From Salinarimonas chemoclinalis (GTDB taxonomy: Bacteria > Pseudomonadota > Alphaproteobacteria > Rhizobiales > Beijerinckiaceae): a DNA stretch of 64,000 nt. Both the position numbers and the translations under genes were made by a program. Position 1 is the stretch's first letter; the number at the start of each line of letters is the position of its first letter. The stretch spans positions 1 to 64,000 of the forward strand of contig NZ_JBGMWH010000004.1 in the NCBI RefSeq assembly GCF_041514305.1, read 5' to 3'. The notes under the pieces are model-generated. The model saw nothing but the letters and a program-made list of their open reading frames with translations. It made no database searches and was not told where the DNA came from. Below, piece by piece: positions 23,112 through 31,433 of the stretch.

Positions 23112-24659
23112 TTGACCCCGTCCAGAATTCCACGCCCGCACGCGATCCTCCTCGCGGCTCGCCTGCTCGCGGCGAGCATCGTCCTCCTCCCCGCGTCCGT
23201 CCTCGCTCAGGAGCCGGCGGGCGGAACGCCGGCCGCCGATCGTCCGGTCTCCGCCGACGGGCTGCGGCTGCCCGAGCCCGTGACCACCCGCCACGAGTTC
23301 GTCGTCGACGGCGAGCCCCTCGCCTTCTCGGCCACCGCGGGCGTGCTCACCCTGACGGGCTCCTCCGGCGAGGAGGAGGCGGACATCGCCTACGTCGCCT
23401 ACGTCGATCCCGAGGCCGACCCGGCGCGCCGCCCGGTGACGTTCGTCGTCAACGGCGGGCCCGGCGCGGCCTCCGCCTACCTGCATCTCGGCGCGCTCGG
23501 CCCCTGGACGATCGGCTTCGGCGAGGACGTCATCGTGCCCTCCGCCCCGCCGGCCCTCTCGGAGAACCCCGACACCTGGCTCGCCTTCACCGACCTCGTC
23601 TTCGTCGACCCCGTCGGCACGGGCTACTCGCGGCTCGTGGCGCCGAGCGACCAAACGCGCAGCCGCTATCTCTCGGTCTCCGGCGACATCGCCGCGCTCG
23701 CCGACTTCGTCGTGCGCTGGTCCGTCGAGAACGGCCGCGCCGCCTCGCCCAAGGCCGCAGTCGGCGAGAGCTACGGCGGCTTTCGCATGCCGCTCCTCGC
23801 CGACACGCTCGCGAGCGATCGCGGCATGGCACTCTCCGCCCTCGTCCTCGTCTCGCCGGTGCTCGACTTCGCCTGGATCAGCCCCGTCGACACGAACCTG
23901 ATGGGCCGGGTCGCGCTCTTGCCCTCGCTCGCCGCGGCGGCGCTCGACAAGGCCGCGAGGATCTCGGCGGGGGAGGCCTCGCGGGAGGCGCTCGCCGAGG
24001 TCGAGGCCTACGCCACCGGGGAGTACGTCTCCGACCTGCTCGCCGGCCTCTCGGACGAGGACGCGGTCGGGCGGGTGGTGGCGCGAATCGCGGACCTCAC
24101 CGGCCTGCCCGAGGACCTCGTTCGACGGCAGGCCGGGCGCATCGACGCCAGCTTCCTCGCCCGGGAGCTTTGGCGAGACGAGGGCCGCGTCGGCAGCCTC
24201 TACGATACCGGCGTCACCACGCCCGACCCCGCGCCCACCCGCGCCACGCCGCGCTACCGCGACCCGGTCCTCGACGCGCTCACCGCGCCGCTCACGGCGG
24301 CGGCGCTGACGCTCTACCGGGAGAAGCTGGACTGGGTGCCCGAGCGGCAATGGGTGCTCCTCAACGGCGGCGTCTCCAGGGCCTGGGACTACGGCTCGGC
24401 GCGCTCCGCCCCGGAGGCGCTCGGCGCGCTCGCCGCCGCGATGGCGCTCGACGAGAGCCTCGACGTCGTCGTGGTACACGGGCTCACGGACCTCGTGACG
24501 CCCTATTTCGCCTCGACGCTCGTCCTGCGCCAGCTCCCCGCGAGCCTGCAGGAGCGGATCGTCGAGGAGACCTATCCCGGCGGGCACATGTTCTACACCC
24601 GCCCGGCGAGCCGGGCGGCACTCGCGCGGACGGCGCGGGAGGCGATCGCGGGGGACTGA
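23112..24659 (+). CDS. Peptidase S10 family serine carboxypeptidase, exported
   Basis: This 515-aa protein belongs to the S10 carboxypeptidase family, which removes C-terminal residues using a Ser-Asp-His triad. The substrate motif NGGPGAAS, the nucleophile elbow GESYGG, the Asp in GLTDLVTPY and the His in GGHMFY are all present. The start is assigned to TTG at 23112 (CGGAG upstream), which begins a clear signal peptide (MTPSRIPRPHAILLAARLLA, cleaved near VLAQ). An ATG at 22983 would run back almost to the tRNA gene and bury the signal. The enzyme should be periplasmic. Its stop is 7 nt from the convergent methyltransferase gene. Confidence 0.9.
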   Translation: MTPSRIPRPHAILLAARLLAASIVLLPASVLAQEPAGGTPAADRPVSADGLRLPEPVTTRHEFVVDGEPLAFSATAGVLTLTGSSGEEEADIAYVAYVDPEADPARRPVTFVVNGGPGAASAYLHLGALGPWTIGFGEDVIVPSAPPALSENPDTWLAFTDLVFVDPVGTGYSRLVAPSDQTRSRYLSVSGDIAALADFVVRWSVENGRAASPKAAVGESYGGFRMPLLADTLASDRGMALSALVLVSPVLDFAWISPVDTNLMGRVALLPSLAAAALDKAARISAGEASREALAEVEAYATGEYVSDLLAGLSDEDAVGRVVARIADLTGLPEDLVRRQAGRIDASFLARELWRDEGRVGSLYDTGVTTPDPAPTRATPRYRDPVLDALTAPLTAAALTLYREKLDWVPERQWVLLNGGVSRAWDYGSARSAPEALGALAAAMALDESLDVVVVHGLTDLVTPYFASTLVLRQLPASLQERIVEETYPGGHMFYTRPASRAALARTAREAIAGD

Positions 24660-24666
24660 GGGCGCC

Positions 24667-25326
24667 TCAGCGCAGGCGCCAGACGGTGCTGCGCTTGATC
24701 TCGGCGTCCTCGAGCGCGCGCGTCACCGGCACCTCGTAGGTTGCGAGCGGCGCGAGGCCGGCGGCCTCGGCGTCCCTGGGGAGATGCGCGCGGCCGGGGT
24801 CGCCGACGAGCACGGTCGCGCCGCGGGCGGCGAGCCCGCGCAGCCAGGCCAGCACCCGCGCGGCGAGGTCGCGCTCGTAGCAGATGTCGCCGGCGAGCAC
24901 GACCTCCCAGCCCTCGTCGATCCCGACGAGGTCGGCCGCGCGCGGGTGGATCGCGACGCCGTTCGCCGCGGCGTTGAGGGGCATCGCCGCGCAGGCGAAG
25001 GGGTCGATGTCGGCGGCCTCGACCCGCGCCGCGCCCGCCCGCGCGGCCGCGATGCCGACGAGCCCCGAGCCCGCCGCGAAGTCGAGCACGCTGCGCCCGG
25101 CCACGACCTCCGGATGATCGAGCACGTATCGCGCGAGCGCCTGCCCGCCGGCCCAGGCGAAGGCCCAGAACGGCGGCGGCAGCCCGATCTCCCCGAGCTC
25201 CTCCTCGGTCTTCTCCCACAGGGCCGTCGCCTCGTCGGCGACGTGGAGGCGGAGCCGTGGCGCGTGGGGCACCGGCAGGAGCCGCGTGTGGGCACGGATG
25301 AAGGCGGCGGGATCGTGAATGGGCAT
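24667..25326 (-). CDS. Protein methyltransferase of the ETFB-lysine methyltransferase type
   Basis: This 219-aa class I methyltransferase has the SAM motif VLDFAAGSGLVGIAAARAGA and the family blocks PPPFWAFAWAGGQALARY and EVVLAGDICYERDLA. These match COG3897, annotated as nicotinamide methyltransferase but shown in Agrobacterium and mammals to methylate lysines of the electron-transfer flavoprotein beta subunit. I infer the same target here; no etfB gene is in the window. GAGGAGGGGCC precedes the ATG at 25326. The gene is divergent from the M3 peptidase and convergent with the S10 peptidase. Confidence 0.85.
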   Translation of the reverse strand: MPIHDPAAFIRAHTRLLPVPHAPRLRLHVADEATALWEKTEEELGEIGLPPPFWAFAWAGGQALARYVLDHPEVVAGRSVLDFAAGSGLVGIAAARAGAARVEAADIDPFACAAMPLNAAANGVAIHPRAADLVGIDEGWEVVLAGDICYERDLAARVLAWLRGLAARGATVLVGDPGRAHLPRDAEAAGLAPLATYEVPVTRALEDAEIKRSTVWRLR

Positions 25327-25418
25327 GGCCCCTCCTCGATAGCGCCTCGACGCGCGCGAGGGGAGCGCCTATCTCGAAGCGAGCGACACGAACGACACGA
25401 CAGCAGGAGCGCCGGCCC

Positions 25419-27509
25419 ATGCCCGCGGATGTCACCTCGAGCGAGAACCCCTTCTTCCGGGCATGGGAGACGCCGTTCGAGGCGCCGCCCTTCGAGGCGA
25501 TCGTGCCCGAGCACATGGAGGCGGCCTTCGAGGCCGGGCTCGCCGCGCACGAGGCGGAGATCGCCGCGATCCGCGACGCGGAGGCGCCCGCGACCTTCGA
25601 GAACACCATCCTCGCCCTCGAGCGCGCCGGGCGCGACCTCAGGCGCGTCGCCATGGTGTTCTACAACCTCGCGGGCGCGCACACGAACGAGGCGATCCAG
25701 GGTATCGAGCGGACGATGGCGCCGCGCCTGTCGCGGCATTCCTCGAAGATCATGCTCGACGCCGGCCTGTTCGCGCGCGTCGATGCGGTGTTCCAGGCGC
25801 GCGACGCACTGGGCCTCGACGCCGAGGCGCTGCGGCTCCTCGAGCGCACGCATCTGGGCTTCGTGCGCGCGGGCGCGATGCTCGCGCCGGAAGCGAAGGC
25901 GCGGCTCGCCGAGATCGACGCGCGGTTGGCCGAGCTCGGCACCGCCTTCGGCCAGAACGTGCTCGGCGACGAGAGCGGCTTCACGCTCGTGCTGGAGGGC
26001 GAGGCGGATCTCGCGGGCCTGCCCGACTGGCTCGTCGCCGCCGCGGCGCGGGCGGCGGCGGATCGCGGCCTCCCGGGCAGGCACGTGATCACACTGGCGC
26101 GCTCGTCGGTCGAACCGTTCCTCGCCTTCTCGGCACGGCGCGACCTGCGGCAGCGCGCCTTCGAGGCCTGGACACGACGCGGCGCGCACGAGGGCGCGCG
26201 GGACAACCGCGGCATCGTCGCCGAGACGGTTCGGCTGCGGGCCGAGCGCGTGCGGCTGCTCGGCTACGAGTCCTTCGCGCACTACAAGCTCGACGACGCG
26301 ATGGCGAAGACGCCCGAGGCCGTGAGCGATCTCCTCGGGCGGGTGTGGGAGCCCGCCCGCGCCCGGGCGCGGGAGGAGCGCGACGCGCTCGCCGCGCTCG
26401 CCGCCGAGCGGGGCGAGAGCCCGGACGTCGCGCCCTGGGACTGGCGCTACCTCGCCGAGGGCGTGCGCCGTGCCCGCTACGACCTCGACGAGGGCGCGAT
26501 CAAGCCGTACCTGCCGCTCGACCGCATGATCGAGGCGGCCTTCCATGTCGCGCAGCGCCTGTTCGGGCTCACCTTCGAGGAGCGCCCGGACGTTCCGCGC
26601 TGGCACCCGGACGTGCGCGCCTTCGAGGTGCGCGACGCGGCGGGCGCGCACGTGGGCCTGTTCTACGGCGACTACTTCGCGCGGCCCTCCAAGCGCTCCG
26701 GCGCCTGGGCCTCCGCCTTCCGCTCCCAGCAGAATCTCGACGGGCGGGTGCGGCCGATCATCGTCAACGTGATGAACTTCTCCGCCGGCGGCCCCGAGGC
26801 GCCGGCGCTGCTCTCCTTCGACGACGCGCGCACGCTCTTCCACGAGTTCGGCCACGCCCTCCACGGGCTCCTCTCGGAGGTGACCTATCCCTCGCTCGCC
26901 GGCACCGCGGTGGCGCGCGACTTCGTCGAGCTGCCCTCGCAGCTCTACGAGCACTGGCTCGAAACGCCGCAGGTGCTGGAGCGCTTCGCGCGCCACCATC
27001 GCACCGGCGAGCCGATGCCGCAGGCGTTGCGCGACAAGCTCGCGGGCGCACGCACCTTCAACCAGGGCTTCGCCACGGTGGAATACCTCGCCTGCGCCTT
27101 CGTCGACCTCGACTTCCATCTCCTGCCGGACGCCGGCAACCTCGACCCGGAGGCGTTCGAGCACGAGGCGCTCGCCCGCATCGGCATGCCCGACGAGATC
27201 GTCATGCGCCACCGCACCCCGCATTTCGCCCACGTCTTCGCGGGCTCGGGATACGCCGCGGGGTACTACAGCTACATGTGGTCCGAGGTGCTCGACGCCG
27301 ACGCGTTCGAGGCCTTCGAGGAGACGGGCGACGTCTTCGACCCCGCCACCGCGGCACGGCTGCGCGAGCACGTCTACGCCGCCGGCAACCGCCGCGACCC
27401 GGCCGAGGCCTACGCCGCCTTCCGCGGCCGCATGCCGGACGTGGGCCCGCTGCTGAAGAAGCGCGGTCTCGTCGAGGGCCTCCCCGCTCCGGCCGCCGGG
27501 GAGGCGTGA
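25419..27509 (+). CDS. M3 family zinc metallopeptidase (Dcp/oligopeptidase type)
   Basis: This 696-aa cytoplasmic peptidase has the M3 zinc motif HEFGHALH (His475, Glu476, His479), preceded by SFDDARTLF, and the downstream glutamate region SQLYEHWLETPQVL. The substrate-lid helices VPEHMEAAFEAGL at the N-terminus and the C-terminal GYAAGYYSYMWSEVLDADAF are typical of peptidyl-dipeptidase Dcp and oligopeptidase A. Which of the two it is cannot be fixed by eye, so no symbol is given. There is no signal peptide. The ATG at 25419 follows an AGGAGC site. The length is standard for the family. Confidence 0.95.
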   Translation: MPADVTSSENPFFRAWETPFEAPPFEAIVPEHMEAAFEAGLAAHEAEIAAIRDAEAPATFENTILALERAGRDLRRVAMVFYNLAGAHTNEAIQGIERTMAPRLSRHSSKIMLDAGLFARVDAVFQARDALGLDAEALRLLERTHLGFVRAGAMLAPEAKARLAEIDARLAELGTAFGQNVLGDESGFTLVLEGEADLAGLPDWLVAAAARAAADRGLPGRHVITLARSSVEPFLAFSARRDLRQRAFEAWTRRGAHEGARDNRGIVAETVRLRAERVRLLGYESFAHYKLDDAMAKTPEAVSDLLGRVWEPARARAREERDALAALAAERGESPDVAPWDWRYLAEGVRRARYDLDEGAIKPYLPLDRMIEAAFHVAQRLFGLTFEERPDVPRWHPDVRAFEVRDAAGAHVGLFYGDYFARPSKRSGAWASAFRSQQNLDGRVRPIIVNVMNFSAGGPEAPALLSFDDARTLFHEFGHALHGLLSEVTYPSLAGTAVARDFVELPSQLYEHWLETPQVLERFARHHRTGEPMPQALRDKLAGARTFNQGFATVEYLACAFVDLDFHLLPDAGNLDPEAFEHEALARIGMPDEIVMRHRTPHFAHVFAGSGYAAGYYSYMWSEVLDADAFEAFEETGDVFDPATAARLREHVYAAGNRRDPAEAYAAFRGRMPDVGPLLKKRGLVEGLPAPAAGEA

Positions 27510-27531
27510 CACGCGCCGCCGGGCGCCCTCC

Positions 27532-28773
27532 TCACGCGAACAGCGAGAGCTGGTCCTCCGCCGCCCGGCGGCGGGCGGTGTCGGGCGGCTCGAACAGGTC
27601 CGTGCGCAGCCGGGTGCGCGTCGCGTTGAGGCCGAGCCGGCGCGCCGCCGTCTCGAAGCGCCGCCCGATCATCCAGGCATAGGCCCCCGTCCCGGTCTGT
27701 CGCACGCCCCAGGTCGCGTCGTATTCCTTGCCGCCGCGGGTCTGGCGCACGAGGGAGAGCACGCGCTCCAGCCGATCGGGATAGTGCTCGATCAGCCAGT
27801 CCCGAGCGAGGCCCTTGAGCTCGTCGGGCAGGCGCAGCAGCACGTAGCCCGCCTCGCGCGCGCCCGCCGCGTGCGCCGCCTCCAGGATGCGCTCGATCTC
27901 GTGGTCGTTGATCGCCGGCACGATCGGCGCGACGAGCACGGTCACGGGGATGCCCTCGTCGGTGAGCCGCTTGATCGCGTCGAGCCGCCGCGCCGGCGTC
28001 GCCGCCCGCGGCTCCATCCGCCGGGCGAGCACCGGGTCGAGCGTGGTCAGCGAGATCGCCACCTTGGCGAGGCCGCGCTCGGCCATCGGCCCGAGGATGT
28101 CGACGTCGCGCGTGACGAGATGCGACTTCGTGACGATCCCCACCGGATGCGATCGCTTCGACAGAACCTCGAGCACCGAGCGCGTGATTCGGTAGCGCCG
28201 CTCCACCGGCTGGTACGGATCGGTGTTGGCGCCGAGCGCGATGGGCTTCGCAACGTAGCTCTTCGCCGCGAGCTCGCGCTCCAGCAGCGCCGCAGCGTCC
28301 GGCTTGGCGAAGAGCTTCGTCTCGAAGTCGAGGCCGGGCGAGAGGCCGTGATGGGCGTGGCTCGGGCGGGCGTAGCAGTAGAAGCAGCCGTGCTCGCAGC
28401 CCCGATAGGGGTTGATCGAGTAGTCGAAGCCGATGTCGGGTGACTGGTTCCTCGCGATTATCGTGCGCGCGCGTTCCTCCACCACCTCGGTCGCCAGCGC
28501 CAGCGCGCGCTCCTCCTCGTCGTGGAGCCTGTCCTCCTCGAAGGCCTCGCGGGTGATGCGCTCGTAGCGCCCGGTCTCGTTCGTCTGCGCGCCGCGCCCG
28601 CGCCTCAGCCGCTCGGCCACGGCGTCGGGCCGGCCGGTGTCGCGCAGGAGCGCGCGGCGCTGCAGATCGCGCACCGAGGGATCGCGGAGCGCCGGCTCCC
28701 GTGGGGACGCATCCCGCGGGCCGGGGACGATGACGTGGCGCAGCGCGCGCGCCGTGCTGGCGACCGGGCTCAT
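27532..28773 (-). CDS. PA0069 family radical SAM protein
   Basis: This 413-aa protein has the radical SAM motif CEHGCFYC (Cys126, Cys130, Cys133) within INPYRGCEHGCFYCYARPSH, and the blocks GANTDPYQPVERRYRITRSV and ISLTTLDPVLARRMEP. It is related to spore photoproduct lyase-type enzymes (COG1533), but no substrate is known. The ATG at 28773 has GGAGG at the right distance. Its promoter contains a GAAC-N7-GAAC site right behind the -10 box, the LexA-binding pattern of several alphaproteobacteria, which suggests DNA-damage induction and fits a DNA-repair role. The gene converges on the M3 peptidase gene. Confidence 0.9.
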   Translation of the reverse strand: MSPVASTARALRHVIVPGPRDASPREPALRDPSVRDLQRRALLRDTGRPDAVAERLRRGRGAQTNETGRYERITREAFEEDRLHDEEERALALATEVVEERARTIIARNQSPDIGFDYSINPYRGCEHGCFYCYARPSHAHHGLSPGLDFETKLFAKPDAAALLERELAAKSYVAKPIALGANTDPYQPVERRYRITRSVLEVLSKRSHPVGIVTKSHLVTRDVDILGPMAERGLAKVAISLTTLDPVLARRMEPRAATPARRLDAIKRLTDEGIPVTVLVAPIVPAINDHEIERILEAAHAAGAREAGYVLLRLPDELKGLARDWLIEHYPDRLERVLSLVRQTRGGKEYDATWGVRQTGTGAYAWMIGRRFETAARRLGLNATRTRLRTDLFEPPDTARRRAAEDQLSLFA

Positions 28774-28811
28774 GACGACCTCCGAACGAACGTTCGCATC
28801 GGTTCCGGTTG

Positions 28812-28826
28812 GTTCCGTCTCTGTTC
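28812..28826. promoter_or_regulatory. Alphaproteobacterial SOS (LexA) box
   Basis: GTTC-CGTCTCT-GTTC reads as GTTC-N7-GTTC on the plus strand (GAAC-N7-GAAC on the minus strand), the direct-repeat LexA site known from Rhodobacter and rhizobia. It spans about +2 to +16 of the predicted radical SAM transcript. Further GTTC copies lie at 28802-28805 and 28828-28831, with non-matching spacings. Confidence 0.65.
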
Positions 28827-28834
28827 TGTTCGCC

Positions 28835-28863
28835 GTTATACGAACGAAATGAGAACGACGCAA
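28835..28863 (-). promoter_or_regulatory. Promoter of the PA0069-type radical SAM gene
   Basis: On the minus strand TTGCGT (28858-28863) is followed by a 17-base spacer and TATAAC (28835-28840), a strong -10. Transcription should start near 28828, within the SOS-box cluster and about 55 nt before the ATG at 28773. Confidence 0.65.
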
Positions 28864-28959
28864 GTCCCTCCGGGTTCCGTTCGCGCCCGTCGCGACGGCG
28901 CGCGGAAGAGCGCCCGGCCGAAGGGTTACGCGGCCGTGGGGCTGCGCTATGAGGACGGC

Positions 28960-29466
28960 ATGATCAGCGCGCTCATCCTCCCCGACGGTGACCCGCAGGC
29001 CCTCGCCGCGACGATCGCGGCGCTGGTGCCCGGCGTGGCAGAGGGCACGATCGCCGATGCCGTCGTGCTGGTGCACGGCACGCCGCAGCCGGCGATCGAC
29101 GCGATCGCGGACGCCGCGGGCGCGACGCTCGTGGCGCTGGCGCCGGGCGAGGCGCCCTGGCGGGCGGGGGCGCGTGCCGCGCGGCGGGACTGGCTGCTGC
29201 TGCTCGCGGCGGGAGACGTACCGCTCGAGGGCTTCTCCCGCCCGCTCGAGCGCTTCGCCGGCACCGCGCCTGCGGTGGCCCCCGGCGCGCTCGGCCGGAT
29301 GCGCCGCGAGGAGGCGGGACTTCTGGCCGGGCTCCTCGCTCGGCTCGCCGCGGGTGCGCGCCGCCCGCGCGCGGGCGACCTCGTCCACGTCTCCCACCTC
29401 GCGGAGGGCGCGCGACCGCGAGTCGTGCGGCTCGCAGCGACGCTGGTCCGCGAGGAGCGGGCCTGA
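28960..29466 (+). CDS. Small glycosyltransferase-2-like protein, probably degenerate
   Basis: This 168-aa protein resembles the first part of family 2 glycosyltransferases: ISALILPDGDPQALAATIAA aligns with their opening strand and helix, and AGARAARRDWLLLLAAGDVP with the ARGDWLLFLHADT region. The metal-binding HADT/DxD element is replaced by AAGDV, so catalysis is doubtful. The ATG at 28960 has GAGGA just upstream. An in-frame ATG at 28850 would lie inside the divergent promoter and is not used. The gene is convergent with moaB, a neighbourhood I have seen in related genomes, but no pathway can be named. Confidence 0.65.
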   Translation: MISALILPDGDPQALAATIAALVPGVAEGTIADAVVLVHGTPQPAIDAIADAAGATLVALAPGEAPWRAGARAARRDWLLLLAAGDVPLEGFSRPLERFAGTAPAVAPGALGRMRREEAGLLAGLLARLAAGARRPRAGDLVHVSHLAEGARPRVVRLAATLVREERA

Positions 29467-29475
29467 CCGACCGCG

Positions 29476-30027
29476 TCAGCCCTTGAGCTTGCCGCGCTTC
29501 AGGTGTTCGTCGAGGCGGGGCATGATCTCGACGAAGTTGCACGGCCGATGGCGATAGTCGAGCTGCGGGCCGAGGATGCCGTCCCAGGCGTCCTTGCAGG
29601 CGCCGGGCGAGCCCGGGAGCACGAACACGTAGGTCGCCCCGGCGACCCCCGCGGTCGCGCGCGACTGCAGCGTCGAGGTGCCGATCTTGTCGTAGCTGAT
29701 GCGGTGGAACACCGCCGAGAACCCCTCCATCCGTTTCTCGAACAGCGGCTCGATCGCCTCGGGGGTGACGTCGCGCCCGGTGAAGCCGGTCCCGCCCGTC
29801 GTGATCACGACATCGACATCCTCGCGCGCGATCCACCCCTGCACGGCGGCCCGGATCGCCGCGACCTCGTCCCGCACGATCGCCCGATCCGCCAGATGAT
29901 GCCCCGCCGCCGCGATGCGCCCGACGAGCGTGTCGCCGGACCTGTCCTGCGCGAGGTCGCGGGTGTCGGAGACGGTGAGGACGGCGATGCGGACGGGGAT
30001 GAAGGGGAGGGATTCGTCGAGGGGCAT
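29476..30027 (-). CDS. moaB: Molybdenum cofactor biosynthesis protein B
   Basis: This 183-aa protein is of the MoaB/MogA family, which adenylylates molybdopterin before metal insertion. Characteristic segments are VLTVSDTRDLAQDRSGDTL, the nucleotide/pterin loop ITTGGTGFTGRDVTPEA, and FVLPGSPGACKDAWDGIL. The ATG at 30027 is chosen because GAAGCGCGC-type upstream sequence is replaced there by the family N-terminus MPLDESLPFIPVRIAVLTVS; a longer version adds arginine-rich sequence of no known domain. It lies only 9 nt from the convergent glycosyltransferase-like gene and is distant from moaA in this window. Confidence 0.93.
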   Translation of the reverse strand: MPLDESLPFIPVRIAVLTVSDTRDLAQDRSGDTLVGRIAAAGHHLADRAIVRDEVAAIRAAVQGWIAREDVDVVITTGGTGFTGRDVTPEAIEPLFEKRMEGFSAVFHRISYDKIGTSTLQSRATAGVAGATYVFVLPGSPGACKDAWDGILGPQLDYRHRPCNFVEIMPRLDEHLKRGKLKG

Positions 30028-30129
30028 GGGGGTGGGGCTCCGGCGCGAGGGCTTCGCGCGGAGATGGCCACGCCCCTCGCCCGATTTCAAGCGAGGCGCC
30101 CCGCCGGCTCCGACCGCGGGTGCTTCGCC

Positions 30130-30807
30130 TCACGCGTCGCATCGCTCCGTCGCCATGAAGGCGATGAGGCCCGTTCGCTCGTCTTCCGCGAACCTGTCGT
30201 CCGTGAGGTCGATGCCGCAGATCCGGTCGTGGCGGACGGTACGGAAGCCATTGCGCAATTCGCACCAGCCCGAGACCATCCAGCCGTCCGGCAAGTCCCA
30301 GATCACGAGCGGGCGCAGACGCCGGCGCGTCGTGTGGCCGGCCGCGTCGGTGTAGCCGATCTCGACGACCCGCTGATCGCGGATCGCGCGGCGGACGAGG
30401 CCGTCGTGCGGCGACGCGGTCCGCCTTGGCTGGAGGCTGTAGAACGGCGCGTCGGCGAGCCGGCGCTCCTCGGGCGACGGCAGGCTCGCCTGGATCAGCG
30501 CGCGTGCTTCCTTCGCGGCCGTGGCCAGGACGGGATCGCCGGTCCGCTCGACGAAGGACAACCCCACGGCCAGGGCGTCGATCTGGTCGTGGGTGAAGGC
30601 CACGTTCGGCAGGTCGAAGCCGGGCCGCAGGATGTATCCCACGCCGGCTTCGCCGTCGATCGGAAGGCCCGAGGCCTGGAGGTGCGCGATATCGCGATAG
30701 ATCGTGGCGACGCTGACCTCGAGCGCCGCCGCCAGCTCGCGGGCGCGGCTGATGCGACGGCTGCGCATCTCGTTGACCAGCCTGAACAGCCTTTCCGCCC
30801 GCCGCAT
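30130..30807 (-). CDS. YafY-type transcriptional regulator (HTH_11 and WYL)
   Basis: This 225-aa regulator has an N-terminal winged HTH at about 1-60 (RRAERLFRLVNEMRSRRISR, then SVATIYRDIAHLQASGLPI) and a C-terminal WYL ligand-sensing domain (about 135-215) with IGYTDAAGHTTRRRLRPL. Such proteins act as repressors or activators responding to small molecules or nucleic acid. The start at 30807 gives the typical family N-terminus; an in-frame start at 30861 would add 18 residues. It lies 87 nt downstream of a RidA gene on the same strand, a recurrent pairing, so it probably controls or is co-transcribed with it. Confidence 0.9.
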   Translation of the reverse strand: MRRAERLFRLVNEMRSRRISRARELAAALEVSVATIYRDIAHLQASGLPIDGEAGVGYILRPGFDLPNVAFTHDQIDALAVGLSFVERTGDPVLATAAKEARALIQASLPSPEERRLADAPFYSLQPRRTASPHDGLVRRAIRDQRVVEIGYTDAAGHTTRRRLRPLVIWDLPDGWMVSGWCELRNGFRTVRHDRICGIDLTDDRFAEDERTGLIAFMATERCDA

Positions 30808-30894
30808 CGCTCCCTTCACTCCCGCTCTCGAGCGCCGCTCGCCTGTATTGACCCGGGACACGGCGGCGTGAACGGGGCGGACATCGGGCCGCGC

Positions 30895-31290
30895 TCAGGC
30901 CACCGCCGTCGCCTCGATCTCGAACAGGAGGGACGGCCGCGCGAGGCGGGTGACACCGATGAGCGTCATGGGCGGCGCCACCCCGGCCGGGCCGAACCGG
31001 CCGCCCAGGAGATCCAGGTTCGCGATTGCCTCGTCGACGTCGGTGGCATAGACGACGAGCCGCACGACGTTCGAGAGGCTCATCCCGGCCGCACGCAGGA
31101 TCTCTTCGAGATTGTCGAGCGAGAGCGTGATCTGGCCACGCATGTTCCCCGGATGCTGCGGCTCGCCTCCCGCATCGACGGCGGTCTGGCCCGCGCACAC
31201 GAGCGTGCGCGTCGCGCCCGCGAGTATCTCGCCTTGATTGTAGCCCAGCGGCAGCGACCAGGGCCAGGGATTGACGGGTGTTCTGTTCAT
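30895..31290 (-). CDS. RidA/YjgF family protein
   Basis: This 131-aa protein is a RidA-fold enamine/imine deaminase relative. It shows YNQGEILAGATRTLVCAGQT, the conserved block LSLDNLEEILRAAGMSLSNV and the C-terminal PSLLFEIEATAV. The catalytic Arg of classical RidA normally lies in the segment before the last strand; here that stretch reads VTRLARPSLLFEIE, so activity as a true 2-aminoacrylate deaminase is uncertain. GAAGGAGCG precedes the ATG at 31290. The YafY-type regulator gene follows on the same strand. Confidence 0.9.
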   Translation of the reverse strand: MNRTPVNPWPWSLPLGYNQGEILAGATRTLVCAGQTAVDAGGEPQHPGNMRGQITLSLDNLEEILRAAGMSLSNVVRLVVYATDVDEAIANLDLLGGRFGPAGVAPPMTLIGVTRLARPSLLFEIEATAVA

Positions 31291-31433
31291 CGACGTTCGC
31301 TCCTTCGGGTCGTCCCGTGACGCCCAAGAAGCACAGCGCTCCTCTCACCGTCCTGAGAGGAGAGTTCCGTCGAGCCTAGCGGGTGGCGGCCGAGGACGCG
31401 AGGAGGCCGCAGCCGCCTCGCGCCCACTCCACC

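Noticed and set aside
28850..28959. Upstream ATG at 28850 as the start of the glycosyltransferase-like gene
   Set aside because: It would put the start inside the divergent radical SAM promoter and add a basic stretch absent from the family; ATG 28960 has a ribosome-binding site.
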